Assembly (NCBI RefSeq): GCF_026914265.1
Contig: NC_069124.1
Coordinates: 71,472,402 to 71,536,401, forward strand
Origin: Mya arenaria
Taxonomy: Eukaryota; Mollusca; Bivalvia; Myida; Myidae
DNA length: 64,000 nucleotides
Reading direction: 5' to 3'
In this document: piece by piece, positions 1 through 13,656 of the stretch
Numbering within the stretch: position 1 is the stretch's first letter
Layout of the letters: every line of letters starts with the position of its first letter
The notes under the pieces: generated by a model
What the model was told of the DNA's origin: nothing
The model's input: only the letters and a program-made list of their open reading frames with translations
The model's database searches: none
Made by a program: the position numbers and the translations under genes

Positions 1-2490
1 GAACAATATGCTTAAGTAATATCCAGTAGCTGTATTTGATAGGGACATATATAGGGACATCTCAGATTGCACAGCTTTATACTTAATACGATATCTGCAG
101 GATACCAAAATAAACAGTTTTATGTTATTTATAAAATGTATATTATTAAACTTCTTTTATATTAGCTTTTTGTTTCGAACTGTTTCCTTTTTTATCGCTC
201 TCCAGCCATAACTGTGCGATGAGGTAAGGAAACAGTTTGAGCAAAACATATGGATATTGCGAGTGCACGGTTCGTTCTACTGTTAATTTACCGATTGTTT
301 CTTTAAGTACACAAATAGCCTGCCTCGAATTGACTAAGAAACGGAAGGCACAGCAATGATAAATATAAATCAAAATTTATATTGACATGAGAAAGGGTAA
401 TACATATAAAAGACAAGAAGAGAAAGCCATTGTATCTAGGCCCAACTATAATATACTGTTATTTACCAGGAGCATCATATTTGTATTGCATTGGTTTGGT
501 CATCCACACATATTGTCTGCAAGCAAGGCAACTATAATTTACAATGCAAATAACGTTCTCATCGAAACTGTGAAACTAATTTACCCCATAATTCAGTGAA
601 ATTAGTATTACTCCCACATATTTGATAGCTTCTGAATAGCATGTAGACAATAAGAATCACTCGAACAGCATGAAATAGCCAACATCTCGGAAACACAATA
701 AAATCTTCAATTCCGCGTCTAGACCAGTAGCAAGGTCCTGTTAGACTAACGTCAGGCGTCAAAATGGAAATGAGAAATCCGAATAACAGGACCTTGTTTT
801 AAAAGAGGGATGTAAAAGGCTCTAAATTATTGTAATTATTGCAAATTAATTATGGATATAACCATCCACACGCATAGATAAAGTATGCCACATATGATAC
901 ATGTGTCCTTATACAGAACAGAGAAGGCAGATACATTATTCATAAGAGCTTTTGAACATTTTTTATGAAACCAATGGGGGGGGGGGGGGGGGGGGGGGGT
1001 CAGTATTGTGGTTGTCGGACTTTTATTATATTTGACTTTCACTGATATAGGTATAAGTACTTTATTAATAGCATGCATTTTGACATTGGTTACTAATGTG
1101 TTAATTGAAATCAACTTAAGACAATGGATATTCGATTTGGGTGAAAATAAATGCATTACTCCATGAATAAATCGGCGCTATCTCATTCTTGTGAACAAAT
1201 CAAAAACATCTAAAAACTAGTTCCATTGTGTTCATAGTCACCTGCTTGCTAAATTTTAATTTACATCATTATACTGATGTAACGAGACCTTTAAAAACAT
1301 GATCGATAACACATTTAGAAGAGTCTATGTTTGAAAGTTACAGGAAAGACTGGTTAGCTAAAATAATTGATGTAAATGGCACTATTAGACCAGATGGTAA
1401 TGAAATATTGTATATTGAAACATAAAAACTGTGTTGAGAAATATTGTATATTATCACGCCTTAACGCCATGGATCAGCCTTATGCAAATTTAGATGTGAA
1501 GTTCCATCTTTACGGATTAAGACTGGACGTTATAAAGGTTTGTCAATAGGAGAACGTTGTTGCCCTTTTTGGGCGAAATGCTATATGAAAGTATTGATTT
1601 ATTCTCTTGTACTTGTATATGGGTATTAGAAAATGCCTTTATTTAGAAGATACGCTTCTAATCCAACTCTCATGAATCTTGCTGTAAATTACATATTATA
1701 ATTATTTTTTAGAAATAGTAACTTAAAAAAGAATTATAGTTAAAATCGGCAAAAATGTCTTTGGTCTTGACCCTGCGCCATTAAACGGGGTTTATTTTTC
1801 AACTTTCGACTACCGTGCTTGTTTCTGTAGTTTTTCATATAAATGTTCATTATCCTGCAAATAAAACACTTCTTTTTCTGTAATAAAATAAATTGTTTTT
1901 TTCTTGCCAATGCGACGAATAAGTTTATACCAGTTAAACTGGTCCCATATTCAAAAAGATCTGCATATAACGCGATATCTATAGACAGAGAATGCGATTT
2001 GTTAAATGTTGGGTGAGCACACGGTTAAATGATCTGAGACAGAAAACAAAGAAAAAACAAGATAGTTTAGAACTACCTTAATGCATATCTTGTTTATCGT
2101 ACTTCATGCATACATATTATATATTCTCAACCATTAAGCAACTAAATCATGTAATACTGTAAATATTTTAAATGACGAATGATAAAACAGTGCAAAACTT
2201 TGATAAAAATTGCATTCACCCGTAATCAGTAATATATTATAAGCTGGTGGCTTCACAGCAATAAAAGTTTTATGTTCTCTGTTGGTAAATCAGAAAGAGA
2301 TGAGAGGAACTGTAATTGCCCACAAGAACCTTATGATCACCTGTGTAATTGAATGTCATTCAAATAATCATTTTATTAAGTATGCCACTTGTGATTTTTA
2401 TAAAGAACACATGAATCGTTTTTAAAATATAAACAGGTAACAGTTGTCAGAAATGTTTTGATATCATAACGTTCCTAACAATGTTACAAT
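1..2490. other. Non-coding flank with decayed duplicated sequence
   Basis: No supported gene. Two stretches resemble sequence further right: about 140-370 resembles about 8100-8220 (shared blocks around 'ttttgtttcgaactgtttcc'), and about 2250-2450 resembles about 9150-9370 (shared 'gagatgagag' and 'aattgaatgtcattcaaata'-like blocks). They look like old, diverged copies of one segment. Confidence 0.5.
976..999. repeat. Homopolymer G tract, 24 nt
   Basis: An uninterrupted run of 24 G residues in otherwise AT-rich DNA. The length is likely to be unreliable in sequencing. Confidence 0.95.
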
Positions 2491-3180
2491 ACTAGAGATT
2501 GCGTTTTTGAAAAAGCGCTTGTCTCCCCTATTGTGTGGTCGTATCTGAGAAAAAATAAATGATGGACATGAACTTTGTTATTTTGGACTGGAGACGAACA
2601 AAAACAGTGAAGTTTGGTTTATTCACCCGTATTATATAGTGAATATCTACTGCGACCTTGACCTTTGATCTATTGATCTCAAAATCAATAAGAATCATCT
2701 ATTAGTCATGACCAACTAGCATACCAAGTAATAAGTTCCTGGGTACAAGCGTTTGTTTAGTTATTGGCCAGAAACCATATTTAAGCTTAAGGTCACCACT
2801 AACATATCGTTTTTTACCTGAAGGTAACCTTGACCTTTTGATCTCTTAATCAATAGGGGTCATCTTCTAGTCATAACCAACTATTATACCAAGTATTAAG
2901 ATCTTGGACCCAAAGGATCTTTAGTTATTGAGCAGAAACCGTTTTTCTCACCTCAAGGTCACGCCGACCTTGACCTTTGACCTAGTGACCTCAAAATAAA
3001 TAGGGGTCATATACCAGTCATGACCAACTAGCAAACCAAGTATGAAGTTCCTTGGTGCAAGTGTTCTTTAGTTATTGAGCGGAAACGAAGTGTGACGTAC
3101 GGACTGACGGACTGACGGACGGACGGACTGACGGACAGGGCAAAAACAATAGGTCTCCCCATTAATGGGTGAGACATAAT
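2491..3180 (+). repeat. Dispersed GACCTTGACC-type repeat element, copy 1
   Basis: Starts with a block around 'gattgcgtttttgaaaaagc' and ends with a 'gacggactgacgg' run, a purine-rich spacer and a hairpin-like 'tctcccc...gggtgagacataat' terminus. The same start and end occur in the element at 40148-41377, so these are two copies of one dispersed family. Internally there are about three diverged ~145-bp units carrying GACCTTGACC(TTTGACC) motifs and a 'tagttattgagcggaaac' block. No coding potential was recognised. Confidence 0.8.
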
Positions 3181-4453
3181 TAAGACATAATATGCAGAGT
3201 GTGTATAATAATACCATCTTATGTTGGATGTAATACCACAGTAAACCACATTGGAATAATTATTGCTGTTGGTGTTTGATGCATGACAATAATGTGCAGT
3301 GTAAATAATCTTTTGCCATATACAGCAAAAAGATTGCATAATTAAAATAATCCACTCTCATTTAAAAGTACCGATTTGCATTACAAGCACAAACAATAAA
3401 CCCAGCCTCTAGGCTATGAGATTATTATTATGATTATGAGCATAGCTTTACTGTCAAGAACTTGTCTAGCTGCTGTATTCAATCTCGCATGTTTTTAAAC
3501 TCTTTGTACTTAGATAATAATAAATAGTCTACTACATCCTTCCGCTTTTTCCATTTAAAACGTACATGACTTTTAACTAAGTGCATTTTAGGTTAACCTT
3601 AAGCCAACAATAAATGTGTTTTGTCGTTGAATGAAACAAGCAACTGTTTCATAAATGCACTTTTCTGACATTTTTACCGTGAACATCATAGTTATGATAT
3701 GTGTGATGTAAGTCGCTTTATCGATAGAAATAGTGCTTTGGATACATAAAGGAAATATTAAAAAAATAAGAGAAAATTACTTGAAGAAAAATAAGATACC
3801 AAAAATTAGCTCTAATTTATATTTTATCAGGTTGTTTTCAAAACCAAACAAAATTTGACATTTAATTCCACATTAAAACGTTAACATAACACATTTTGGT
3901 ATACTTAACCCAAATTCAATAATTAATATCCTGTATCAAGAAAACATTAAAGATACGCTCAAATGACACCGGTACTGAAAATGAGTAAAGAACAAACTGA
4001 ATGCTTTTGAAAAACTATTGGGCCCAATCTTACAAAATAACTCAAAAAACACTCCATATGGTCGACACTTTTTGAAAGCATGTAAAATTTAGCGATGTAA
4101 TCTTATTTTGGAAGTTTGTGCAAGAAATAAGTTCTGGCCACAAAACGTCTGGTTCTTGCTGCATCGTTTAGTTTAGCCTTTAAACTGTTGTCAAAATAGT
4201 ACAGCCTATATCAGAGCTAGTAGAGTGTAGATATTTCGCATTAGTGAACGTGTTTGCTATTTTGTCATGAATTTGTAAAAATGAAGACGGGCTCATATCT
4301 TACCAAAATAAAATTCATACTACATACTTTGTACATGATTCGCTTAATGTTGGCAACATATGAATGCCGTTGAAGGATTGGGCAACAAAAATATAACAAA
4401 ACATTTCTCAAATTCATATTTTTTACCTTATTTCAACTAAGTTTTTCTTAATA

Positions 4454-5944
4454 TGCTGACGAGAAAAAGAAACGCCTCATTCAAACTGTTTGTACTATAT
4501 TTTATTAAGTATGATTTAAAATTAGAAAAGAACGGTGGCATTTACAATATTTATCATTTAAGAGAATTGATGATTGATTATACAGCATTTCATGGTCACA
4601 TTATGCTTAAAATATTGAAAATTCAATGTATGGTCAGAGCAAATTCACTGACATGCTTAGAAGCGCGTGTGACCTCCTCTACTCGCAATTACAGCAGCAA
4701 GACGACGTGCCATCGAACCGCACAAGTTACGTAGCAAATACCGAGGCATTCTGGTCCACTCCTGATGGAGCGCTGCTGTAAGTTCCTGGACGTTGGCAGG
4801 CTGACGTTGACGTTGACGTAACCGTCGTCCAAGGTAATCCCAGGCGTGTTCAATCGGATTGCAGTCTGGTGAACACGCCGGCCAAGGCAAGACGGCAATG
4901 TTATTGGCGTGTAAATAGTTCATAGTGACACGTGCTACGTGGGGTCGCGCGTTGTCTTGCTGGAATACCAGGCCCTGACGTTGGCGAAGCATAGGGACAA
5001 CTACAGGACGTAATATCTGGTCAATGTAACGCCTGGCTGTGAGGTTAACTTGGCAAACGACGAGTTGGGACTTAAATCTATGGTTGATAGCTGCCCAGAC
5101 CATAACTCCGCCCCCACCGTAACGGTTGTGCTGCAGAACGCAATTGTTAGCGTAGCGTTCATGACGTCGCCTGTAGACACGAATACGTCCGTCGGCGTTC
5201 GACAAGTTGAAACGTGACTCGTCACTTAACACTACATTTTGCCAGCGCTGACCGCGATGGTTGCGGGCCCAATTAACACGTTGTTGACGATGACGTCGCG
5301 TAAGCACTAGACCACGGTACGGCCTGCGGCATCTAATCCCCCGTTCTCGTAGTCGATTTCTCACCGTATGTCGACTAACAGGGCGTCCATGGTTACCTAC
5401 TATTACTCGTGACGTTGATTCAGCAGTCACAAATCTGTCACGTAGATTATCCTGCCGTTCTGACGTTACACGGGGTATGCCTGAACGTGGCCTATCGGCA
5501 AACGTTCCCGTGTCTCTGACACGTCGAATGAGACGTAATATTGTCGAACGAGAGACGTTAAAACGTCTAGCGACTTGTTCTTGCGTTCGCCCACATTCAA
5601 GCATTGCCAAAACCCTGGCTCTCTCTTCACTATTTAGCTTCGGCATTATCAGAAACTGGGTAATTGTCAAAAAAGACACGGATATATGGTTGTATGTCGA
5701 CTAGCACATGTATCGGTGTAGAATTTACTTGATAAAGCCACGTGGTTAAAACGCACGGAGTGCACGAGGAAATCGTGAGCAGGTACGTGAATTTAACAAT
5801 TGGCTGAATAAAATCGTGCGAGTTTCGGTTGGTTGGATTTGTTGGTCAGAATACATGTACATTTTGGACGTTTGCATATAAATGTAAACTTGGCAACAAA
5901 ATAAACGCCACTTTTCGATGAGGCGTTTCTTTTTCTCGTCAGTA
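4454..5944 (-). mobile_element. Intact Tc1/mariner-superfamily DNA transposon
   Basis: The element is 1,491 bp and bounded by near-perfect terminal inverted repeats of about 27 bp (left 4454-4480, right 5918-5944, one mismatch seen), each containing 'ctgacgagaaaaagaaacgc' or its complement. A TA dinucleotide flanks each end (4452-4453 and 5945-5946), the expected Tc1 target duplication. It encloses one uninterrupted transposase gene. The matching ends and open frame argue for recent insertion. It sits in gene-free DNA. Confidence 0.95.
4657..5646 (-). CDS. Tc1-like transposase (DD34E), 329 aa, apparently intact
   Basis: This enzyme would cut and paste its own element at TA targets. Two helix-turn-helix regions are visible at about residues 21-45 (TQEQVARRFNVSRSTI) and 90-105, with a GRPR-like DRPRSG motif near residue 51. 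The catalytic triad is complete: D142 in LSDESRF, D231 in QQDNARPH and E266 in PDCNPIEH, with 34 residues between the last two. The Tc1 landmark GGGGVMVW is near residue 177. I chose the ATG at 5646 because the protein then begins at the usual Tc1 N-terminus; an in-frame ATG at 5679 adds 11 uncharacteristic residues. Length fits a full Tc1 transposase (roughly 330-350 aa). There are no frameshifts or internal stops. Confidence 0.95.
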   Translation of the reverse strand: MPKLNSEERARVLAMLECGRTQEQVARRFNVSRSTILRLIRRVRDTGTFADRPRSGIPRVTSERQDNLRDRFVTAESTSRVIVGNHGRPVSRHTVRNRLRERGIRCRRPYRGLVLTRRHRQQRVNWARNHRGQRWQNVVLSDESRFNLSNADGRIRVYRRRHERYANNCVLQHNRYGGGGVMVWAAINHRFKSQLVVCQVNLTARRYIDQILRPVVVPMLRQRQGLVFQQDNARPHVARVTMNYLHANNIAVLPWPACSPDCNPIEHAWDYLGRRLRQRQRQPANVQELTAALHQEWTRMPRYLLRNLCGSMARRLAAVIASRGGHTRF

Positions 5945-5945
5945 T

Positions 5946-8900
5946 AGTTTGGGGAAAAAACGTGCTCTTAATTGCATTATTTGAAGTATTTATTTATTTG
6001 AGCATATGTTTCAAACACCACAGTGTCGTGTATTGCGGTGCAAAAATGAGCCTTGATTTACCAACCCCTGCTGTGATGCTTTAAAGGTACTTTAGATGCA
6101 AAAGAACCAAAAGAACCAAACACATTATAAATGTTCCAGGTAAGTGCGCTGCAACAGTCGCAATATTGATGTAGGGCAATGCTTAATTAGCAAACTCATA
6201 CACAATTCTAGCACATATAGGTTTATCAGTTTCTGTTCTGAAACTAGCTAATTGTGTAAAAAAGCATGAATTTACATAACATATTCTTAGGTAATGACGA
6301 AAGCATTATCGGTTCAGTTTGGGTATTCGATTTATATTGCCCGTGAACAGAAGTGCTGTGAACAGAATTGTAATAAAAGTAAAATCACGCCTTTTGCGCT
6401 CACAGCCTAACAACACTTTCATTTATTATTGAAAAAAGGGCCTGACTCGACAATAATTACACACAGTGCTGTAGGTATTTCTGTACGTGTGCGTATTAAC
6501 CCTGAAAAACATGTGTACCAATGAAGACTGTGTTTAAGCTATTGCAAAGGTTAAAGGTTTAACACATTGATGTCGACGACGACACTGACCTCAAGGCTAT
6601 AATAATACCTCGTACTTTTATCTTCGAAAATTAGACGAGCTAAATATCATTGAACGATTAATTATGATTTGCTTTCGGATATAACACTTTCATTAATGAA
6701 TGCCATAATTATATGCCACTGCCATGGCACGTCAGTAGTTCTGGCAGCAAGCGCAACATCTTTTGCACAACAAATCCAGGAGCAGATGAACTTTAAGTTA
6801 CAACTGCTTCCCAATTTAGGGGAAGAATTACCACGATGCCAGTCTAAATTGTGAAGAATCACTAGACAGACACCAGCATATCTCCAAATTAGACTTAATG
6901 ACCAATCTAGTGTTTGGCCAATATATTACCAGTGACCTGGTTAATTAATGGATGCAGGACTATATTGGGAACTAGCCGGTCTACATACGATCACAAATGT
7001 TGCTAGGCATATTTTGTCGGAGATAAAGATTTTAAGATTTTGAATCTATATGAGCTTCAATATCACATTACAGATGCGGTCATTTCACACTTTTGCCTTT
7101 TCATAATTCCCCACATGCACCGATAATTACCGGCCCGTTTCAATAAAGGATTTTAGCCGTAAGTTTAATAATCTTAAATCTGTACAAACGTCAAAAAAGG
7201 GCAACACGTTTGTTTTGTATTTGCTCGACGTTGTGGCCAGCTTTTTCACTGGCGAATGATAAAATTAACCAAATATGTAGCAAACCAATCATGGCAATAA
7301 GATAATTTCAATTTCAGACTAAATTCGGCTAAGTTTAAGCGGAAGTAGTGTATAAAGTAGTATGTTCATGTTATGCTCCATTATTCTGCAGTTTATTTTC
7401 ACAACTGACTTCATCATATTTTCAAAATGCTGTGAAAACATTAATTTTGCGCATAGAACTAGCCTGAATTTCTCGAAAATTCTGAAACGTAGCAAGCCTC
7501 AGATGCTTATTTCGTTACGCCAATTTTTTACTAAATCTTGATTTTACTAAATCAAAATTTGTTCATAGTGATAGTCATATAATTAATTTCCTTTAAAAGT
7601 CTTTCAAATTGGGTACTAGCTCTCATTGTTTATCAGTCTTAAAGCTAATGCCCAAGAGCTAATGTAAGGTTCAAATTCGCCGTCTATACATCACCCTGCA
7701 TATCACCATATAATAATAGCTTTATCTTTTAGACTGGGCTCTCAAGCAATGTGAAAAGTCGTAATGTCTTTGATTTTCGTGAAAGTATTAGATAATCTTA
7801 CTAAGAACAAAACGCCTTTCCATACTTCGAAAGCTTTGATACATTTGTATTAATGATGATAACATATGTCAGACATATTAGATTAGTACGAAGAATGGTC
7901 CATATGAAAATGAGGAACAATAGCAGGTTTGAACAATACGCATGCTCTTTTTCAGTGATATACGCGCACATTATTTTGAATAATGAAAGTAATACTCAGT
8001 ACTTGTATTTGATACTCAAAGACACCTTAGAATCCACCGCTCAATACTTAAAAAATACGATAACTGAAAGATGCCAATATAATTGCTGTGTGCTATTCTT
8101 AAAATGAACATCACAGATTGCCACCGTTTGTTTATATCAGTTTTTCTTTTCGAATTGTTCCCTTCTTTTATTAGTTTCCAGACATAAATGTCCGAGCATA
8201 TTTCGAAACAGTGTAGCAAAAATTACAGAAATTCCTCATGAAATAACACACGGTTTCTTTTTTCTTCTTATGAGTTTTAAGTATATATGGACTAAATGGC
8301 CACTTTTAAGGGATAGGCCACGATTGCGAGGCCGGCCATCTTTTTGACTCTTACATATTTAATCTCCCTTGGCTGACTTGATGGCAGAGCAAAGCAGATT
8401 TCAGAAAAGAAAACAAAATTGTCATGACATCAACCCGAAAGGCAATACGGGCAAGACACTGTATCTGAAATCAAGTACATAGAGGATAACTGTTTGTTTC
8501 GGTGTAAGATCGCAATTTATTACAGAGTGAGAACCAAAACCTATATTCATGGGTGGAGTAGGCACGAAATGTGCACTTTTTGTGTTCACGAGGTGAAATA
8601 TATTGTTACCTTAGACTTAAACGAAAAAGTTAAAAAAAATCAATGGGATATGCCTTAAAAGGGTATGACTAATTCGAAGCTTTTTAAGAGCGCGCCAAAC
8701 GGAATGCGAACGAATCGTTATTGTTTAATTTGTGTCCCAGTTATGTGCGCGCTGAGGTTTGACGGGCTAAAAAATTCAAAACAGTGAAAAGAATCAGTTT
8801 GATATGATATCATCACTATTTAAACCGGTAAATATGTTAGGTGGCCAATTAAAAAAAGTTGTTCAGTTTTTTTATATTAGTGGGTTTGTTTAATTTCTAA

Positions 8901-9990
8901 AGTATTGTTAGTATTAACTTATGCTCAGTCACTTAAGTTAGTACGATGCTGAGGTAGAGTGTGGTCTTGTGATGTGGAGAGCCCGTAAAAAACCCATTTG
9001 GTCGGCTTCATGGGCTTGGTGACCACGAACTAGTTTATCTATGTTGTAAACGTTTTAAAAAGTATGATTTCTGTAGACATTTATATGACAGGTATTAAAA
9101 CACTGCAAAATATCATCTAGAAAATGGATTTCACACGTAACGGCAATAAATTATTAGTTTTGATGCCTCCTTAGCAATGAAAGATGTTTATACTTTGTTG
9201 ATAACTGCTATTTCTGAATGAGATGAGAGCAACACTAATTGCCTAAAAGAACTTAACGATCCCCTATGTAATTGGATGACATTCAAATACCCACATTATT
9301 AACGTTGCACTTGTTATTATTAGTTATCAAGAACATATGCTGGAAATAGTTTCATAATATAGTATAATCATAAATAAACTTGTGTCTTTTAACTCTTTAA
9401 ACATTAACATGCTTATCGAAATGACAGTGTTTATCTGGTAGCTATTCCAACAAATTTATCAGTGAATATCCTTGAATTACTAATTTTTAGAAGATTTCAG
9501 ATGTTGAACACAAATGTTTGTATAATTATAACGTAACTATTACTTCCTAACTTGGTAAACAACCGATGAAATGTATGTAGAAATAAAAATAACCGACATA
9601 AATGGTATAATGATTCACACACGTGGGTTTTAGCTTAAGAGTTTCGGAAGGGTGCTGTGCATTGTTTTTTGGTGTAGCACCCTTCTACCCTCATGGAAAG
9701 CAGCCTGGACATCCTTTTGCCTTCATATAAGTAAATGCTTAATTGGAATTACGTGTATCATAGTCATATTCAACCGTTTCCCTAAATTGACTAGCAGGAT
9801 AACAAAAACAGTTAACACACCAAATGTCAATTTAGAGTATTCATGATCATATTGATACAAAAAGGATTTAACATGCACCTCATTAGAAAGAAATAATAGT
9901 AGGATTTGACATTATGCAAACAAAACCACATGTTACGTATGGCAGTTTATGTCATTTGACCATTGAATCAGAGTGAACGTTAATATGTTG
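5946..9990. other. Gene-free stretch, mostly old duplicated sequence
   Basis: No coding region is supported. About 6770-6960 resembles 11690-11960 (shared 'atgaactttaagttac'-like and 'caccagcatatctccaaatt'-like blocks). About 8100-8220 and 9150-9370 resemble parts of the first 2.5 kb. Short ORFs here are not distinguishable from chance. Confidence 0.5.
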
Positions 9991-11960
9991 TTCCGGCTTG
10001 GTGTCGTTCAGATTGGCCATCAGACAGTCCCTACTCCCTGGCTACTGCCACATCACTTTATACCTGACAATGTTAGAAAAACACACTTGATGTAGATCTA
10101 TATCCCCATTTTTGAAATGGGGGACACCTGCTAGAAAAACTGTATCTTAAATTCTAAACAGAAGCTAAAACTAATTAAAAGATATTAAAGCAATGGCAAG
10201 AGATCGTAGGAAACCAGATTAACATTCACAAAAACAGTCATGCTCATGACCAAAACATACTCAATATATCATACTTCACAAAGACAATCCCCTAATTGCC
10301 GTTTTCTTACAAAATGGTGAATGGAAACAATTGTAAATTAAACGTTTACAAAATTTGATGAATATTTATAAGATTTACCTTCCTGTCATTATCAGACCTA
10401 TTTTTCTTTGCAACACAACCTACTTACTTTTATTGTAAACGTTTAGTAATTCTATCAAACTCATAGCAATTATTCTTAAAGGTACTTAAACATGTTTCAG
10501 AAATAGTTTTCCCGGTAATACATCTAAAACACTTATTTAATCTTTTTTTTACTCTTTGATATCGAAATTACAGAACAAAATACAGTAAAGAAAAGTGTCC
10601 AGGTTTTAGCGGGATGCGAACCCTCGCCGGTAAAGTCAAAACAAAAATAGAAATCCGACGTGTTCACCAATGGGCCACCCGTATATATATAAAAAAGTGA
10701 TGGATATTTTGAATTTTTAAAAATACATCGATAAAATCAAGTGATAATGTCAATTAACCAATCCCGCAACATAAAAAGTCATAGTTAAGTGACAATTAGC
10801 GTTATTTACGCTATTAAAATTGTGTTATTCAAAGATTAATTTTAAGCAAATATCAACATATGCTGATGGATTCCAGCTTTTCGTATCTTATATTTAACAA
10901 TCCTAATAATTTGCCACACTTTATTCCGTCATACAAAAAATAAGTGCATTTAACAAAAACAAATGAGCGAATCCCTTTAAACTGTCTTCAAAATTTCTCC
11001 AAAACTAGAACTATATTATTCTTTAAAGCAGAATTAGCATAATTATCTACGCTAACCAGAAAAATTATTAAACTCAGAAATAAATATCAAGTTGAGTAAG
11101 GCCTCTTAAATGTTGTTATTACCCTACTTTCAAAAAGCGAAAACTGTTGACAAAAAGTATAACTTTGTTCTGTAATATGTGATGAAATAAACAAACAACA
11201 TTCAAAGGTTGCAAAAGGTATGAATCATGTGGCAAGCATTAATGGGTTTTTATTTCCATTCTTTTTGTTTTTATTTAACATGGAACTTGCTTCTGAAATT
11301 CTTTCAAAAAAACATGTAACGTTCGAATCTGATGGGTCTGTTAGAGTACAGAGAAAACGAGAGATTTGTCAGCAAAAAGTAAAAGTTGTAAGATTTACCA
11401 TCCATCTAGTATAGTTTGTACTTGTAATGTCGTATTTAATGGAGATAACTTGGCTTCAAATTGACATAACCTATAAATGTATTACAAAAATGTATCAACA
11501 AGTTTTGTTTTATGTTGTTGTTTTTCTAACATAAGATCTTGAGCAAAAAAGAATTTGCATTAATATGAGAAATACATCCATGGATAGTTAATTATGATAT
11601 CTTTTTTTGACTGACATCATCGGCAAATATCTTTCAAATTAATGTATTACTTTCTTAATGATAAATCCCATTCATACAAATTATATTGATACAGAACATG
11701 CAGATACAGCTCAGTGGCAAATGAACTTTGAGGAACAGCGGCTACACACTAATAGTGGGTCAATATGCGAAGAAATGACCACAATGTCCATTTAAAATAG
11801 TCGTTAACGAATCACCAGACACCAGTATACCCCCAAATTAGGTTTAATGACTATGCTTTGCCTTGCCAGTACATTACAAGCGATCTGGGTTATAACAAAT
11901 GGATGTGGAACTATTTTAGGGGACTATGTGGTCCATACTAATGACCACCAATACTGCGGT
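9990..11960. repeat. Diverged segmental duplicate of 16.1-19.5 kb
   Basis: Colinear blocks match a second region: 9990-10090 to 16110-16215 (shared 'cagtccctgg' and 'catcactttatacctga'), 11020-11110 to 16840-16945 ('aaagcagaattagca', 'gttaggcctct'), 11440-11590 to 19180-19330 ('cttcaaattgacata', 'ctataaatgtattacaaa') and 11690-11780 to 19430-19540 ('gctcagtggcaaatgaactt'). The second copy has an extra ~1.7 kb that includes the last coding exon of FKBP8. No intact exon was recognised in this copy. Confidence 0.6.
10480..10800 (-). repeat. tRNA-like (pol III-type) repeat element
   Basis: On the minus strand a B-box-like GGGTTCGCATCCC (complement of 10611-10623) follows an A-box-like TGGCCCATTGG (complement of 10667-10677), in the order of an internal pol III promoter. 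The flank 'actctttgatatc' recurs in the element at 35180-35825. The boundaries are approximate, and it is not a functional tRNA gene. Confidence 0.55.
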
Positions 11961-13656
11961 TCAATAGGGTAAACTCAACTACTCTTAGACTCAATATCAC
12001 AGCACTCAGATGACATGTTGTTTCTGTTTGCATACAATTACTTTTATTTAGCAAAGGCAGTTTATTTCCCAAATGCGCAGGCCTTTAGGTCAGATGTGAA
12101 AGTGTATTCAAACGAGGGTTGTTCAAGAGGTTTGCAGACTTTTTTAATAACTTCTTAATTATTTGGCGTAAAAGATACTTTTAGTATTAGTTACATCAGC
12201 AAAACGGTTAAATTGCACTGATCCTTTGGAGGGAAGGCGATAGTTAAAGCCATGTTATGCTACGGCGGAGTACGCAATATGAAATTAGGATTTCACATCG
12301 TTTTATGAATCATACATGGATGATTATTTATCTTCGATATTTGACACCTAATACATTAGTATTTAAGCAGACGTGTATGTTCAAAGGATATGTGACCCTT
12401 TGTACCAGACTGCACAAATTGGTATGTGTATATGGTGGGAACCGAGCCCACCAACTCTCTCATCGTAGGCGGACACTACCTCGTCGCCAAAACCTTTTGT
12501 TCGAACCCGTTAAAGTAAGGACTATTGGGGTCACTATATTCATATAGAATCACCGGTTATCCTTGACCCCTTCTTGTTAAAACTCGAAATTCGTAGACTA
12601 AGGTCAATTTGCATTGACCTGCATGCATATTGCAACGTTCGTTAGTTACATTGGTTGCCAAATGCCAAAATATAGAACTACGTACGGCGCTGATGGCCTC
12701 ACGTTTGTGACCACGGTACGATCAATCGCTGTTCCACTAGAGACACAATTTCTTGAGGCGTTTATCGGGAGCTATAGGAAGAACTTGGCCCGAATTACTG
12801 TTGATGTCCGAAGGCGGGAATGAGAATTACAGCGATACACTTGTACTGTATTTAATATTTTTCCCAAACTCTAAGGCTACGGATTGTTTATAGCTTGGTT
12901 TACGAGCCTTAGGGCACGATTCATCAAAGCTCAGAAAAACATTCGGAGGATGTTTAGATTATTCCGATTTTAACAAATGAGTAAACTTGAAAATTCATTA
13001 GATCTCACAGTATGAATTATATCATGTTATATTGAGTTATATCATGTAGAAACTGTGCGAAATCGAACTATGCAATAACCATGGCCGTATCATTATCTTA
13101 TTACCTCCCTTTTCTTCAAGCTTTAAAATGAAATATTTTATGAAACTTACACTGAAATATGATTATTGTGTTTAAAAAATACTTAAACGAGTTCAAATAT
13201 GAAAATATTTATGTATAAAGCAATATGGTATCCATTGCACTAAGAGTGCCCCCGCCATCCCCCCATCCCACCCACCCATGCATTAAGACAGCCATGTCAT
13301 ATACAGATTTCGGTGTGACGTTGTGCATGCTATATTCAGGGCGTCTTGGTTGGTAATCAAATAGTTTGGATTTTACATCCGTATCATGAACTGTGTAATT
13401 GTTGTTACAGTTTCAAATAAAATTAATCTACCGAAATCAACTTTTCGTTAGCTCGTTCCATCCGAAACTAGTTTGCTAGGCCTTGGACTTGAAACGTATA
13501 CTAGTATGATATTTGTGGTTAAATTGAGATAAATAAATGCATAATTACTTTTGGGTTTTTATGCTAAAGTAGTTAAAACATCTTGAAGTTCTAATATGAT
13601 TTTGGAAATATATCATTTTATTTTTGTATAATTAATTCAAAATATTTAAAATTCAT
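11960..13656. other. Gene-free stretch
   Basis: No supported gene. A degenerate tRNA-like patch may lie near 12440-12520 ('ttgttcgaacccg'). Otherwise AT-rich sequence without structure I could assign. Confidence 0.4.

Noticed and set aside
836..1156. A 106-codon frame with a proline run
   Set aside because: The prolines come from the poly-G tract read on the other strand; nothing else supports a gene.
5001..5225. Short frames antisense or offset within the Tc1 element
   Set aside because: They are shadows of the intact transposase frame.
11220..11414. A 64-codon frame in the duplicate of the FKBP8 3' region, considered as a decayed FKBP8 exon
   Set aside because: Its residues do not resemble any FKBP8 exon, and the aligned copy lacks this segment.
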